Assembly (NCBI GenBank): GCA_023935145.1 | Contig: CM043698.1 | Coordinates: 143,324,001-143,388,000 of the forward strand | DNA length: 64,000 nt | Source of the DNA: Bretschneidera sinensis | Lineage: Eukaryota > Streptophyta > Magnoliopsida > Brassicales > Akaniaceae | Reading direction: 5' to 3' | Part shown: piece by piece, positions 38,601 to 51,517 of the stretch | Layout: each line of letters begins with the position of its first letter | How positions within the stretch are numbered: the stretch's first letter is position 1 | The notes under the pieces: model-generated | Databases searched by the model: none | What the model saw: the letters and a program-made list of their open reading frames with translations, nothing else | Told to the model about the DNA's origin: nothing | Made by a program: the position numbers and the translations under genes

Positions 38601-40388
38601 AAATCAGATACTTCATCTAACTTGTAAATGCACTGATTCTTTTTTTGCTGGGGTGTTGGAGTGTTATCATGAATTCACTCTTACCCAATTAAACAATTTA
38701 TACAAGAATCACATCATCAAAATACAAGGAGGACACGAAAACTGAAAATTATCAACATCAACATTAAAAATAAAAGCTATGGAGCTGGCAACTAGTGCTG
38801 GTAAATGACAGCAACAAGAACAATTTCAAGAGGGATCACTCCCCTCCTTTCCTTTATTATTCCTCTGTGCAACTTCTACAATCTATAGTTCTTCCAGTTT
38901 CAACTACCACAAACACTAAGCAACACAAGTATAGAAGGGACAACTACAGCAGTAGTCACATAGACTTCCTGCCCTTTACTCCTTCTGCTTCCTCTTCAAC
39001 ATGATTAAAAAGGACAGTTTTGAAAAAAAAGAGAGCAACAATCATGGAACAAGAGTGAAGTGGAAAACAAGAGCCCCGTACCATTACCCTATAATTACCC
39101 TATAATTAACTCCATTGGACAATTCAAACAGTGAGAAATATTACCTAATCATAGATTCATAGTTATAAGCACAATTTTTTTATAATTAAAATGTATAAAT
39201 AAAAAGAAACACGCATCAAGGGGGTGCAACCCATGTACAAGGCCGTAGTTATAAACACAATAGACAAAGAAAAGGGAATAATTGTACTGATCCGTCATAA
39301 AATATATGCAATTCAATATTGAATAAATGAATATGACATTAGATGTTTGAATAACCAAAAAGGAGATTACTGAAGAAAAATATGGCATCACTAAAATGAC
39401 AAACTGGTTCAAACAGAATATAAGATGACAACTACATACTTTACTGACAACTAATTAAGGTGCTTTGTGTTTCATTCACCTTAATGCACTTCTTACTAAC
39501 AATGGATCCATTAAATCGTTACTAATGATGTTATTCACATTTTCAAAATTTTATCAACACAGACTATTGCACATGAAGTATAACTTCCTACTCTGTTGCT
39601 ATATATATATATCCACTTATAATGCCAAACAACTAATAGAACCATAAAAAGGAAAACCAAGATAATATCTCAAGCAATTTTTTGCTTTAGATGAAACAAC
39701 TGAGCCATGCAACTCCCAAATGAGACATAATAACTGCGTAAAAGTACAAATCTAAAAATTCCTATGATAAAATCCACCAATTTGAACATAGTAAAAGTAC
39801 AATAAGTCTATCCTAAAAAAAAAAAAATTATGTGAAGAAAAGGTTCATAAAGACTCACAAAGGCATGACATTTATCAAGTCAATATTAAGGCATATATAT
39901 TACAAGTTTATTCATTAGTTTCAAAATAGTAAAATAAATTATTTTAATAGACAGTAAACCAATATGCACCCATTAGAAATATTGAAACAATCCCAACAAT
40001 AAAAATCTGAGATATCAAAAAAAAAAAAAATTTGAAAACCACATAATTAAATTTCTTTGGAAAAAAAATTGTAGATCATAATCATCGTTGTGAGGCTTGC
40101 CTTCTTTTAAAAGGAACCTAAGATAATTAAATTTTTGCTATCTTACTATACATAAAAAAGGAATCGTTTAGGGGTAAAAATAATCATCAAAAGCAAGATA
40201 ACAGAAATGACATCGAAAATAAAATGAGAGAGAAATAAAAACAAGCAAAATGCTTACGCGCATCGATCACAGATCATGGCATAACCTCCACTAGTCCGCC
40301 AGCCTTGTCTGGGTTCAATAAAGAAAGAGTGGCAATAAAAACAGGTCAAGCCCATTGGTGATGAGGAGGTTGAAGAAGAAGCATCCAT
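32524..40388 (-). CDS. VAL-like: VAL-like B3 repressor-type gene D, the one complete intact copy
   Basis: Six exons (minus): 40258-40388, 34731-34812, 34381-34558, 33391-33554, 32992-33166, 32524-32609. They sum to 816 nt, giving 271 residues plus stop TAG at 32524-32526. Every intron is GT-AG and all phases agree. Residues 16-97 form a Cys/His-rich region (C16, C19, C40, C43, C53, H57, C66, C69, H74, C75, C77, C94, C97) like the N-terminus of VAL1/HSI2. Residues about 160-262 form a B3 domain (GRMLIPKKHAE, AFFPKIS, LEWQF, TYNLEGL, PGDKVTFY, EPEGKLVIGLQKA). VAL proteins act in the nucleus, bind RY elements and recruit Polycomb and deacetylase complexes. This one ends nine residues after B3, so it lacks the CW finger, EAR motif and tail of the usual 700-900-residue members. 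It could be a competitor or adaptor rather than a full repressor (inference). HCGC is HCRC here (G76R). Confidence 0.85.
32992..33166 (-). CDS. VAL-like: Gene D exon 5: core of B3 domain
   Basis: It encodes AFFPKISAGQRIPIRVQD, GLEWQFNYYSRPLNSSKTYN, LEGLRGYMTLMDGKPGDK. The layout fits a B3 core. The loop that normally reads about RYWPNNNSRMYVLEG in RY-binding members reads YYSRPLNSSKTYNLEG, so several positions expected to touch DNA differ. It ends in phase 1 at acaaag|gtaatt. Confidence 0.86.
33391..33554 (-). CDS. VAL-like: Gene D exon 4: linker and start of B3 domain
   Basis: It follows gttgcag| and reads NCGADPTSSTSEPNGQ, then LVSLFNKILTATDSD and GRMLIPKKHAE, the first beta strands of a B3 domain (compare the GRLVLPKACAE signature of VAL proteins). 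Donor gcggag|gtaagt is intact. Lys148 in copies B and E is Thr here. Confidence 0.85.
34381..34558 (-). CDS. VAL-like: Gene D exon 3: end of Cys/His-rich region and linker
   Basis: It starts at cccag|gcaatt with AIHCRCIMSRYTHIILDVGG and continues through IECMEC, then a hydrophilic linker to ELKDIG. The donor cattg|gtaatc is chosen over later GTs because it leaves phase 1, which joins exon 4 as Gly131 without a stop. Reading on past the donor reaches a stop about 10 codons later. Confidence 0.83.
34731..34812 (-). CDS. VAL-like: Gene D exon 2: middle of Cys/His-rich region
   Basis: The 82 nt exon encodes SAYEEGRFCNIFHLNDDGW then RNCVTCEK, matching the SAYE...FC..FH....GWR.C..C stretch conserved in VAL proteins. 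Acceptor attcag|c and donor aaaag|gtatct are intact. The preceding intron is 5445 bp and the following one 172 bp. This exon is the most damaged part of the other copies (genes B, C, E and F all carry changes here). Confidence 0.85.
34813..40257 (-). other. Intron 1 of gene D (5445 bp)
   Basis: Bounded by gc|gtaagc and attcag|c. It contains the short minisatellite (35251-35310), a TA microsatellite near 39599-39612, a duplicated tattaccctataat block near 39083-39108 and the conversion-like tract 38470-38740. It is about twenty times longer than introns 2-5 (172-826 bp). No nested gene is recognised. Confidence 0.65.
35251..35310. repeat. Purine/pyrimidine minisatellite, short form (unit 4)
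   Basis: Same contracted form as unit 1 (catgcgcgacaaaaggatgc), in intron 1 of gene D. Confidence 0.75.
40258..40388 (-). CDS. VAL-like: Gene D exon 1: start and first Cys pair
   Basis: ATG at 40388-40386, preceded by a long pyrimidine-rich leader. This start is chosen because it is the first ATG in frame with the Cys region and is kept at the same place in all five visible exon 1 copies. The exon encodes a Ser-rich start, then CFYC (C16, C19), GWRTSGG and CDRC (C40, C43), and ends in phase 2 at gc|gtaagc. Confidence 0.85.
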
Positions 40389-40560
40389 TGAATAAACTGA
40401 AAAAAACTGAAAAATAGGCTTTTGTTTTTTTGTTTCTTCTCTTTTGTTCTCTTTTTCTGTGTGGTAGTGAATACTAAATACTAAGAAACCTGTGCAGATA
40501 GAGAGAAAGAAGCGAATAGTGAGAGATAGAGAGAAGTGCCTATTTGGTATAAAGTGCTTT
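40389..40560 (-). promoter_or_regulatory. Gene D leader and candidate core promoter
   Basis: Upstream of the gene D start the minus strand shows a TATA-like CTTTATACCAAATA (40543-40554). It is followed by a pyrimidine-rich run of CTCTCTATCTCTCAC type (about 40500-40535), the usual look of plant transcription starts and leaders. An A-rich stretch of about 60 bases then precedes the ATG. The same arrangement sits upstream of exon 1 in units 1 (6533-6544), 2, 3 (TTTATAGC) and 5. No transcript data, so the start site is inferred. Confidence 0.4.
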
Positions 40561-43500
40561 GATAGAGACATAATGAGAAAGAAAAAGATGGTCAATTTTG
40601 CAATCATGACAGCAGTCAAGGTCCACTGAACCAAGAGGATAAGTTGAGAAGAATTTCAAACTATTTAAGAAACATTTTTTTTTTAATTTCCAAATTAGAT
40701 GATTGGATTTTTGAGAATGTGAAATCAAACGGTTAGGATTCATTTTGTAAGTGAAGTCCAAATTAGCAGAATTGCCAAATATGAAAATTCAAATTGGTTT
40801 TTTGATTAACATGAAACAATATGAGTATCAAGTCGGCAATTTGCCACTTTTGTAAATAGAGTTATGAAGGTGCTAATAACGCCTCAAACACACAACTTAG
40901 CATGACAAATGAGATAAAAAGGTACTTTGTATTTTCCTACCAATTGGCCGCCATTCGGTTCAATGCAGCAGCCAAGTTTGTCCTGTTATGACCAAAAGGG
41001 ATCAAAATTGAACTCAACTTGACTGCTTCTCTGGCCATGTCTGTAACTGCAGAGATGAGTAAATGAAATGCTGCAATTGTTTATACATAAACTCTGTTGC
41101 AAAAATTTTCTCTACGGTTTTACAAGGGTTTTTCTCGCTAACCAAACAGCAACATGAAGTTTTAGAGAGCGATGTTGAAATTGCGATGGAGAGAGTTTAC
41201 TGGCAACGACACATTTCTCAAAATATGGGCTGCTGGGACGTACATAGTCAATATGTGCTACTAGATGATTGGGCTTATTGAAGTTAGTGGGCAGATGGTC
41301 AATTTGCTCTTTTAAAATAAAAAAACATAAAAATCAGATGAAGTCCTTGAATTTTAATATAAAATCAAATCAACAAACATCAAAGTTTACGGTAAAAATA
41401 TTTTAAGTAATAATTGCATACCCAATCCAAACATCCAGAAAAACTTCCTGCAAAACTCAATCATAATTTTATGAAAACTTGTGTGGTAATTACCATTTAA
41501 ATTTTCAGAGTGTTCAAAGCGAGTGTTTAAATATCACAACTCGAACAATTTAAAGAGAACAACCATTAATTGTTGGTTGCATAACCACGTGATAAACTCT
41601 TAATAATTACTAGAATTCACTTTGTTTAAACAAAGAAACGCAATTAAAATAACATATACTCAAAGCTAATGGATGCATAATTTAATATGAGTAATTCCAT
41701 AAACTCATATCTTAAACGAGTAATTCGGTAGCAAGTACTCACTACTTAAACATTTGAATTTTCTAAATATGTTGTGTTACTTAGGTGGATTTTTTCTTCT
41801 TCATTTTTTTGAATTTTTAATGATGCAATCCATTTATTTTAATTTCTCTTCATTATCTCCTAAAATTTGATTGTCTAACTTTGAAATAGTTCAAAAATTA
41901 TTTGATAACATTTTTTAATTGTTAAAGATTGATTATTTTATTCGAATATAAAATATTAGATTAATTTTTTAATTGCTTTGACATACACAATAAATATTTT
42001 ATCAGTTTGAGAACATTTAAAGAGCGATTTACAAAGATATTGTTATCGTATTCATAAAATACAAGAAAATAAAAAATTAGATTAAAATTTTAAGGGGTAG
42101 TGATATTGACACTCCATGAATACTTATCAGCACTCTATTTTTTTCTTCTAAAACTTACAATAGTGCCCATAATAAAAGTTAGATACACAATTTGACTTCT
42201 AAATTATAATTACTACCACGTATTCTCTTTACAAGTTTCTGTGATACAAAATATTATATTAATTACGTTCTTTCTTCGTTTTTTTTTTCTACTTTTCTCT
42301 CTTTTGTTTTCTTCCGTTTTTCCTTCAATTTTTGTTAGAGACACGAATTAAACTTTTACATGAAAAATATTGATCCTACTGAATGCAAATGATCCAACTT
42401 CTGAAAGTCTTCTTAATATTTACTATTTTCTGCGAATAATTCTAATTAAGTTGATTAATAAGAGCCATTAATTCTATAATCTTGAGAGTTATTAATATTC
42501 AATGTATAACACATATTCCGTCAATTGAATATCTAATATTATGAAAAAGGTGAAGAAAGAATTAAAATTAATATTATACGGTTGAAGACAAAGATTTTGA
42601 TAATAGAAGAACCAAAACACTGTTGGAGCCTTTGGACACCCTAATTTCTGAAAGTGTTCAACTACATAAGGAGTCATTTTGGCGTTAGAGACATTTTAAT
42701 TTGACATGATTTACTTTTACTCTATGAAGAACCGAGATGATGAGATAGTGAAGGTAAAGATTTAGAGATGAAGAAAGTATAATTAATAGAAATTTTTGTA
42801 TTATAAAAACTTGTAAAGAATATAAATGGCAGTAATGGTATTTCAAAGTCAAGAGAGCACATAACTTTAATTAGGGGTATTATTGTAAGTTTTAGAAACA
42901 AAAAAAATAATAATTGGAATGCCAATAATTAAAGATTTATGGAGTGTCGATATCGCTACCCATATTTTATTTGCTTACACAAACATGCTATAATATTTAT
43001 AATATAAATTAAAGTGTATTTCATCTTACACAAGACCCAGTCCTATCAAAGACCTTATATTTTGTCAAGGAATTTCGTATTTAAATTTAAATATGATTTA
43101 TTATTAAGATAGTTTTATCAATGTCTTATTTAATATAATCATTATAGTATTAAAAGTTCATATGCATTCAATATTCAATTATTTAAAACTCCATTTAATT
43201 TTGATGGTACGCACAAAATGTAGTTCCCTTTTGAGATTGAACAAGTTTCCCAATCATTATCAGGTGTAGTATAAGATGCCACTGTGACTCAAATAATTTA
43301 AAAATTCAGTTTAAAAATTCTTATCCTCCATCAAACTTAAATAATTCCCTCCAGCCTGCAACGAGAGAGTTTTTTGTAATTTAATATTTCTATTATTGGA
43401 GAGAAAGGTAGCAGAGAAGAATGGAGATAGAAAACTTTCTAGGGTTGTTTTTTTATAAGAAAAAAAGTGTAGAACAAAGGACTATGTACAAGATAGGCTT

Positions 43501-44436
43501 CAATAAAATCTATACGGTGAATCTCATTTACAAAATAGTTTCCTCCAGCCAAAAAAAGAGAGTATTAAGCCAACAATCTTTAAGAAAATAAATCGATCTT
43601 TCCACCCTGTCAAAAAGCTCTCCTATTACTTTATAAGCTAACCACAAATGGAGGATGGGATCAAGGTGATGTGCTTCTTCTTTTCACTTGAAGATTGAAA
43701 AATTGTTCCTTGCCCAAATCTCCTGAACCACAGACTCACTACTCAAGGCAATAAAGCCCCAAAACCCGATAAATTTAAAACAATGAAAAACAGCCCAATA
43801 AGCCATGAATTTGTCATTGATTTGACTACTTCCGTACCACTCCTAGAAATGAGTCATATAGGCAATATGTAGGGCTGTAAATCGGCTCAAGCCGCCCGAG
43901 CTCGACTTTTAGCTCACTCAAACTCGCTGATAACGCTTCATGAGCCAATCTCGAGCAGAATTTTAGCTCATAAAATTCTTGTGTCGAGCATGAGAATAGT
44001 GTGGCTTGCCTCAATAACGCTCGAACATTTTAAGCTCGTTACTTTCCAAGCTGAGCAATCAATACAATTCGTCTCAGCTCGATTTAAATTAAAATATGAA
44101 TATATTTATATACTGTTATACATATATAAAACTCTCATACAAGTTTTACAATATAGGAAATAAAAGTCAACTTTACTTCAAGGGAAAAACTTACATTTAA
44201 AATAAAAAAGGGGAAAACTTACATAAAAAAGTACTTCAAGCAAAAAACTACCATATATATAGTCTTATATAGTTACTAGGGCTTTTATGTTCAACTCTTC
44301 TTTTTGTCATTGAGCTCAATATCATATCTCATAACAATATCATACCTATACCATTTCAGGTCCAAGGTACAACCGCACCCCCAAAATAAACTCCAAACAA
44401 TGGCTTAAACCTTCTAAGAGTAGTTACTTTATCATG
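40561..44436. other. Spacer upstream of gene D and downstream of gene E
   Basis: Distal upstream sequence of gene D (minus strand), homologous to unit 1. It keeps the exon-like stretch (about 40940-41048 minus) and, on the plus strand, an open stretch at 41063-41281 with no known similarity. The GGGCTGTAAA element lies at 43870-44090. No gene is recognised. Confidence 0.6.
43870..44090. repeat. Degenerate GGGCTGTAAA element (unit 4)
   Basis: Same element, beginning tagggctgtaaatcggctcaag. Confidence 0.4.
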
Positions 44437-46726
44437 CTACAGCTTCTGATTCGATCCACCAGCTTGGGCCTTTTGTAGTCCTATGACCAGTTTCCTCTCT
44501 GGTTCCTTCCGATAAAATGTAACTGCAAAGTCCACCACTCATGGTCAATATCTCTTCATACATCAAATAGTAACTCACAAGTCCATTAAGTAAACACTTT
44601 AAAAACTTTCAAAATGTTTTTCAGGTAAGATACAGAAAACTATTAAAGATTAATCAAGGTGCATGAAAGAAAGAACTAAAATGATATTGCTATTATTTAG
44701 AAAATTTAAATATGTAATTTCATTACACAGGATCAGTAAAAAGTGAAATGTGTTTATATATGCAAAATTGAGCTCAAAATAACTACTTGATTGTGACTAA
44801 AAGAGTAAGATGTGATGGCAGAAATTAGAGTGATAATTCAAATTAGAAAACATAATTATCAAGATTGCCTGAGCATTACTGAAGCTAGAATTACATGAAT
44901 TACCTTTGTCACCGGGTTTACCATCCAACAAAGTCATGTACCCTCTGAGCCCTTCTAAGTTGTAAGTCTTGCTGCAATTGAGAGGCTGAGAGTAGTACTT
45001 AAACTGCCACTCAAGGCCTGTTGTATCCTGGACTCTAATTGGAATTCGTTTCCCCGCAGAAATTTTAGGGAAGAAAGCCTGCATTATTTAGTATCTATTA
45101 CCACAAAAGAGTTTAAATCCAAGGTCTACTAGACACTATAACAAGACCATATGTCATTTCTCATGAATCAATTAGTTTAATGACCATGGAGAGCCATTAA
45201 ACAAAAGGGAAACTGGTAGAGGGGAGTTGCCTTTCTACTTTCCTCCTCCCTAAGCATGATTTTAGTTATTACAATCATCATCATCTTAACATACAGGCTT
45301 ACCTCCGCATGCATTTTCGGAATCAACATGCGACCCGTCCTGGGATCAGAATCAGTTGCAGTCAAGATTTTATTGAATAAAGAGACAAGTTGATGCTCTC
45401 TGGCTTCTATAGGCTTCTGACCATTTGGTTCAGAGGTTGATGATGTTGGATCGGCCCCACAGTTTCCTGCAACTGAACATCAACATAGAGTTAGCAGTCA
45501 ATGAAAAACAATGATCATCCAGTATAACAGCTTAAAATTGCAAGCTATAAATATACTTTTTGAAAAAAAAAGACCGCACTTCAATGGAATCATAACTGGT
45601 GATGTAGAACCACAAGCATAGTATCAACAGAGAGGGAGCAGAATTAAAAAGAAACCAAGAAACAAATACGGTGCAAATAACAGTGGAATCACAAAAAACC
45701 TCAAAAATAGGTATTTATTCGTCAACCAATGCACTAATGTCCAAAACATAATAGAGTGCTCTTGTATATGCACAAAAACCTAACTATAAAAGGAAACAAA
45801 ATATTAAGTCCTCAAACAAATCAAAATCCCTCAAATAGAATCCCTAATTTTAAACCTATTTCTGTAATATTCCGTTTAAAATCCTTGATTAGTACTCCAT
45901 AGTAATCACCCTTCTAGATAGAAGAGTCGGAAAGAAACACACAACTCTATGTTACTTCCTTGGTTTGTCACCGACAAGAAAAAAGAAAGAAGACTCTGAG
46001 CCCGCAATATGTCACATTTAAATTCAAGACAAATTAGGTAGAACATTTAGCATAAGCTAAAAGCCTTTCAGTCCATCCAGGGTTTTTATAATTTTCAAAC
46101 TTATCTCCACCTTCCTTTAAAGCAAAGAGAGAAAAATAAAGGAATTTATCTTCCTTCCTCCTTAAAGCAATAAAATAAAGTTTTCCAGAGAAAAATAAGA
46201 CATTTTTTATACAAACATTACATCAACATTTTCTTGTATAAAATCTTGCATGACAGCTTAAAGCTTCAACAGATTGATTGAACAAATAGATTACCAATGT
46301 CCTTTAATTCAAATGATGGGGTAGACTGTGGCCCAGAAATTTCTCTGTCTGAGTAAACAGACAAGTCAACTCGAGGGGGGCCCCTCAATGATGAGCATTC
46401 CATGCATTCTATGCCACCGACATCCAATATTATATGTGTATATCTTGACATAATGCAACCACAGTGAATTGCCTGGGCAGGAAAATGAAGCATTAGCGTA
46501 TAGAGAATATAGACTAGTAATCAAAAGCGAGTTCTTTGATTAAGAATGATCAGGATATAAACCCACAGGAGAGAGATACAATATGACCGCCCATAAAGCC
46601 CAGCAAGGGGAAAATGTGCAAAAGCATTAAAAAGTTCAAGATACCTTTTCGAAAGTAACACAATTTCTCCAGCCATCATCATTCAAGTGAAAGATAATGC
46701 AAAATCTTCCCTCCTCATAAGCAAAG

Positions 46727-49700
46727 CTGAATTGACAAAAGACTTAAGTCAATTAATAATAAACAGTGTGGGAAAGGAAGAAGATTCAATCAAATTTATA
46801 ATCCCATCACAAGCTTTACCATGAAGACAATAAAGACGCACAAGTGAAAATAAAACGAGTACTTTGCTGGGAGTACAGACAATTCATCTAATACGAAATA
46901 TTAAAATTTATAAACTTGCTCGCATGTGATGGGGAGTCAAAATCTAATTCTGCAACTAAAATCCCTCCAGAATATAAAGTTATGCACTAAAGGTGATCAC
47001 ACCAAATAGGGGCTGTTATGATAGAGGAGAGAAAAGAAGAAAAAGTAAAAGAAAGACAAAGAAACTTCATAGCGAAAAACCTTATTGAAACAACTTATGT
47101 TTGTGAATGGTGAAATATCTGAAAGATTTGCTTATGCAAAGTCATGAAGTTACTATTCATGTCAAACGCGTGCACGTACATGTGCACACAAAAATATGCA
47201 TGTGCGCATACATGCGCACAAAAAAACATTCATCGACACGTATATGCACACACAAAAGGATGCACGTGTACGTGCATGCGCACACAAAACATACTCAAGC
47301 ACACAATAACATGTGTTGACACAACAATATCTTCAATGAAAAAAGCATCAGGAACAGGCAACACATTCTGGTATAAGGAAAAGCAATAGACATAAGGAAA
47401 AGAAATCTTAAAATAGACATCAGTTTCTTGCAATCAATGATCCAGAAATATGAACTTGAATATATTGGTAATGTAATAAAATCGAACTGATGCCTGATGA
47501 AGAGACACATCTTTGAAAATATCATTTTCTCGCAAAGTGATGGAGCAAATGAATTAAAAGTGAAAGAGGACCACTCATATCGTAAAACATCAAAAGACAC
47601 CTAATACTACTTTTAGAGAAAAACTTAGATTAGATAGTTTAACACAATTCTTTTATGCCACATTTCTTTTGATTTGTGGATTAAATAATGGAGAAAGCAG
47701 CAAGCCCATTTACCTGATATTCTATTATTATTCAGATTATACACACATAAGAAAGATAATGCATGAGAATTTTGTTTACATTAAGAAACTAATAGTATAC
47801 CTATGTAATTTAATAACTTCCTTAGCTAAAATGCCTCTGCAGTACATAACTTCCAAAGAAGGTCTTACTATTGTCATAAAAGGACAAATATTTTATATGT
47901 AATAAGTAAATTATTTCTTCGTAATAAGTGTTGGACTAACTAACTAATTTCATAATTTAGCACTCACAAACTCACATACTTGCAACATAATGTTGGTAAC
48001 ACAACATCCAAACTACATATTTAAATTTTATCAATTCAATCTATTGCAGACTCTGCATAACAGTGATAATATTAACTGAGCAGAAGTCATACATGTCTAC
48101 ACGTATAATAAGACATGAATAGCAAAACACGTGTGTGAAAAATTTACAACCAATAGTGGCCCATAACAGCCTAGCAAACATTAGCTAAATGCATTCAGAA
48201 CTTGACGAGGCATTTGGAATCGAAACAATTATTTCATTGTATTATTGGTATCTATCTATTTTCCTACCTTTTAACCCTAATGACCTAAAAAATTAATAAT
48301 ATTCACTATTCAATAAAAAATTGTTTATACTCAACAAAAGGGTAATGGAAAGGGGAAGTAGAGTGAAGAGAAACGGTTTTAGGCAAGAATTCTTTGGAGG
48401 ACAGATAAACTACCGATTTAATACTACAATCAAGGTACAAAACGACAAAGTGGTTGCAGCATTATTTTAAATAGAACAAAAACGATGTTGTTTTAATATG
48501 TGAAGCTAGAACAAGATCATTTCACAACAAAACTATAAATGCAAAATGGTAACTTACTAAAAAAATATGGAAAAACGGTAAGGTTAACATTTACCAACCA
48601 TGCTGAAAAACAGTTTTGCTTACCTTTTTCTTTTCCTGATAGTACAAAGAAAATAAATCATTCTTGAATAAATAAATACCATTAACACAAATTCCAGTAC
48701 ATAACTGCAGCTAAATTCTTTTTTTTTTTTGTAGTGCTACCAAGGCGGTGTCAAATTCATTTTAAGCTAAGAGGAAAAGTTTCTCTGTTCGATTGTTAAT
48801 TAACTATTTAATTCGCATTAAACCTGGTCCTACTTAATGATGGGTTGAATATATGAATTTTTCAGCATAGAACATAAATTTGTCTATCATATATCCTTTT
48901 CTTCTGAAAATTATAAATCATTTAATATATACCTATTTCACTCTCTTGTCCACAAATTCAAAGCATGAGCAATAATGACTACAGCAGGAAGAAGTTAAAA
49001 AAGAAGGAACTACAACATATCAATGGCCTAATAATATACTGGTTTTCTTCCTCCTTCGCTGAGAACCATTCTGCCTTCTTCTAAACAGGGAAAAAAAATT
49101 GATTTGTGAATTGGATGAGTTTTCCACTGATCACATATCACAAGATCTAATGATTTGGGAAATTGATGATACTTTTAGTTTTAGCTAATTAATTTGAGAT
49201 GGAGTCTTGAGAAAGAAAGCAAGAGTACCATCAGTAGTAAGGTCTATTGTGATAAACCTTCCACTGTTTGTTAATAAAACTGACCGACTAGAGGGACATA
49301 AAAGATGGATTCTATCAAGTATAAACTGGTTCTAATCTAAGTTAGTACGCTCATGAGCTTGACCATATTTCACTGTCAAGAAATTATTGAAGGCTCCCAT
49401 CTTCAAGTTTGACACAAACATAGGTACATAGTTTGGTTCTTCCTAAGTCGTGAACGAGTGTCAATCATTTATTACTAAAAAATTGTAAGGAGAGTGGGAG
49501 TTACTACTGCACCTTCCTTAAGGCCACCCTGTTAGACTTACCATGGTTACTAGAACTACATTGCAGTGAGGAGACAACTTCAAAAATGTTCAACTCTATA
49601 GCATTCAAAAAGGTTTCTATATGATTTCTATAAAACACGAAAACGAGTTCACCACCATAAGATATTAGTGGTTGTTAGCTATTATAATTTCACTAAAAAG

Positions 49701-51517
49701 ATATCACAATTAGCATCAAATTTTTCAACAAAATTTATTTGCTGCAAAAACTATAGTTTTTTTTTAGTGTAATTTTATTTCATTTCAACAAACTTAACTC
49801 ATTGCAACATCATTGCTTTCTGTTGCCATATTCTTAATCTACTGCAGCATCATGGTGTCATGGTGCTACTCGTCTAGCTTATGGCAACATTTTTTTTTCA
49901 TGCTGCTCTTAACCTATTGCAACATCATTATTTCTTGTTGCTACATAACAATTTTCATTCGGGTTACCCTCCAAGCCAAGAACAGATTCTTTTAAGTTAT
50001 TTCACCCTTCCAAGATCAAAAGCCTTTTCATGCAGTTCTCATATTGCCCACAGCATAAGGATCATGATTACTTATCATCATTTATACATCCTTTCTCAAA
50101 CAGAGTACAAAGTTGTTTCAAAATATTTAGTTTCACTCAATGCTGGATGTTTGTTTAATACCTTAGGTTACCTACGTTTTGTACTATCTTGACAGTATCA
50201 TTCTTTCGTATTTGTAGATAAACATTAACATTTAACAATGCCGGCCCAAATTTTGATGATTGTTTTAAATAGAATCTACAATTTCATAGTTTCATCACAA
50301 TTAAAGTACATGTATGGACATTTTTTAACGAAATATGTGCAAATAAAAGAATATGGTCCATTAAATCCTAGATAAATTTACGTAATCTCACACAGGTTTT
50401 TGTGCCACCTACAAAAGTTTTATTAAAGGCAAGAGTTTTCCTTGTAATGTGTTTCGTCACACACCACATGAATGTGAATCCAAGATCCAAACACCCATAA
50501 AATCAGTCTTGAGCCTAATAGTGACAGCCTAAGAGAAGGAATCAATTGAAGAGGATCTCTATCACAGGACTAAAATCTTCTATTGGTAGCAAATCAGATA
50601 CTTCATCTAACCTGTAAATGCACCGATTCTTTTTTTGCCGGGGTGTTGGAGTGTTATCATGAATTCGCTCTTACCCAATTAAACAATTTATACAAGAATT
50701 ACATCATCAAAATACAAAGAGAACACAAAAACTGAAAATTATCAACATCAACATTAAAAATAAAAGCAACGGAGCTGGCAACTAGTGCTGGTAAATGACA
50801 GCAACAAGAACAATTTTATCAACACAAACTATTGCACATGAAGTATAACTTCCTACTCTGTTGCTATATATATATCTACTTATAATGCCAAACAACTAAT
50901 AGAACCATAAAAAGGAAAACCAGTATAATATCTCAAGCAATTTTTTGCTTTAGATGAAACAACTGAGCCGTGCAACTTCTAAAAGAGACATAATAACTGC
51001 ATAAAAGTACAAACCTAAAAATTCCTCCGATAAAATCCACCAATATGAAGATAGTAAAAGTACAATAAGTCTATCTAGAAAAAAAAAAATTGTGCAAAGA
51101 AAAGGTTCATAAAGACTCACAAAGGCATGACATTTATCACGTCAATATTATGGCATATATATTACAAGTTTATTCTCAATTTAAAAACAGTAAAATAAAT
51201 TATTTTAACAGACATTGAACCAATATGCACCCATTAGAAATATTGAAACAATCCGAACAATAAAAATATGAGATATCAAAACAAAAAAAAAATTGAAAAC
51301 CACATAATTAAATTTCTTTGAAAAAAAATTGTAGATCATAATCATCATTGTGAGGCTTGCCTTCTTTTAGAAGGAACCTAAGATAATTAAACTTTTGGTA
51401 TCTTATTATACATAAAAAAGGAATCGTTCAGGGGTAAAAATAATCATCAAAAGCAATATAACAGAAATGACATCGAAAATAAAATGAGAGAGAAATAAAA
51501 ACAAGTAAAATGCTTAC
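46727..51517 (-). other. Intron 1 of gene E, 0.73 kb deletion
   Basis: Homologous to intron 1 of gene B, with the long minisatellite (47166-47288). Shortened by a private deletion joined near 50811-50818. No gene is recognised. Confidence 0.6.
47166..47288. repeat. Purine/pyrimidine minisatellite, long form (unit 5)
   Basis: Almost identical to the unit 2 copy, including the cattcatcgacacg block. Confidence 0.78.

Larger units (their letters stand above)
34046..45956. repeat. Tandem array unit 4 (type 1/4)
   Basis: Fourth copy, 11.9 kb, full length and close to unit 1 throughout. It carries exons 3, 2 and 1 of the intact gene D and, at its right end, exons 6, 5 and 4 of gene E. A stretch at about 38470-38740 departs from unit 1 and instead matches the first arm in unit 6 (61320-61620), which looks like gene conversion. 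Confidence 0.93.
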
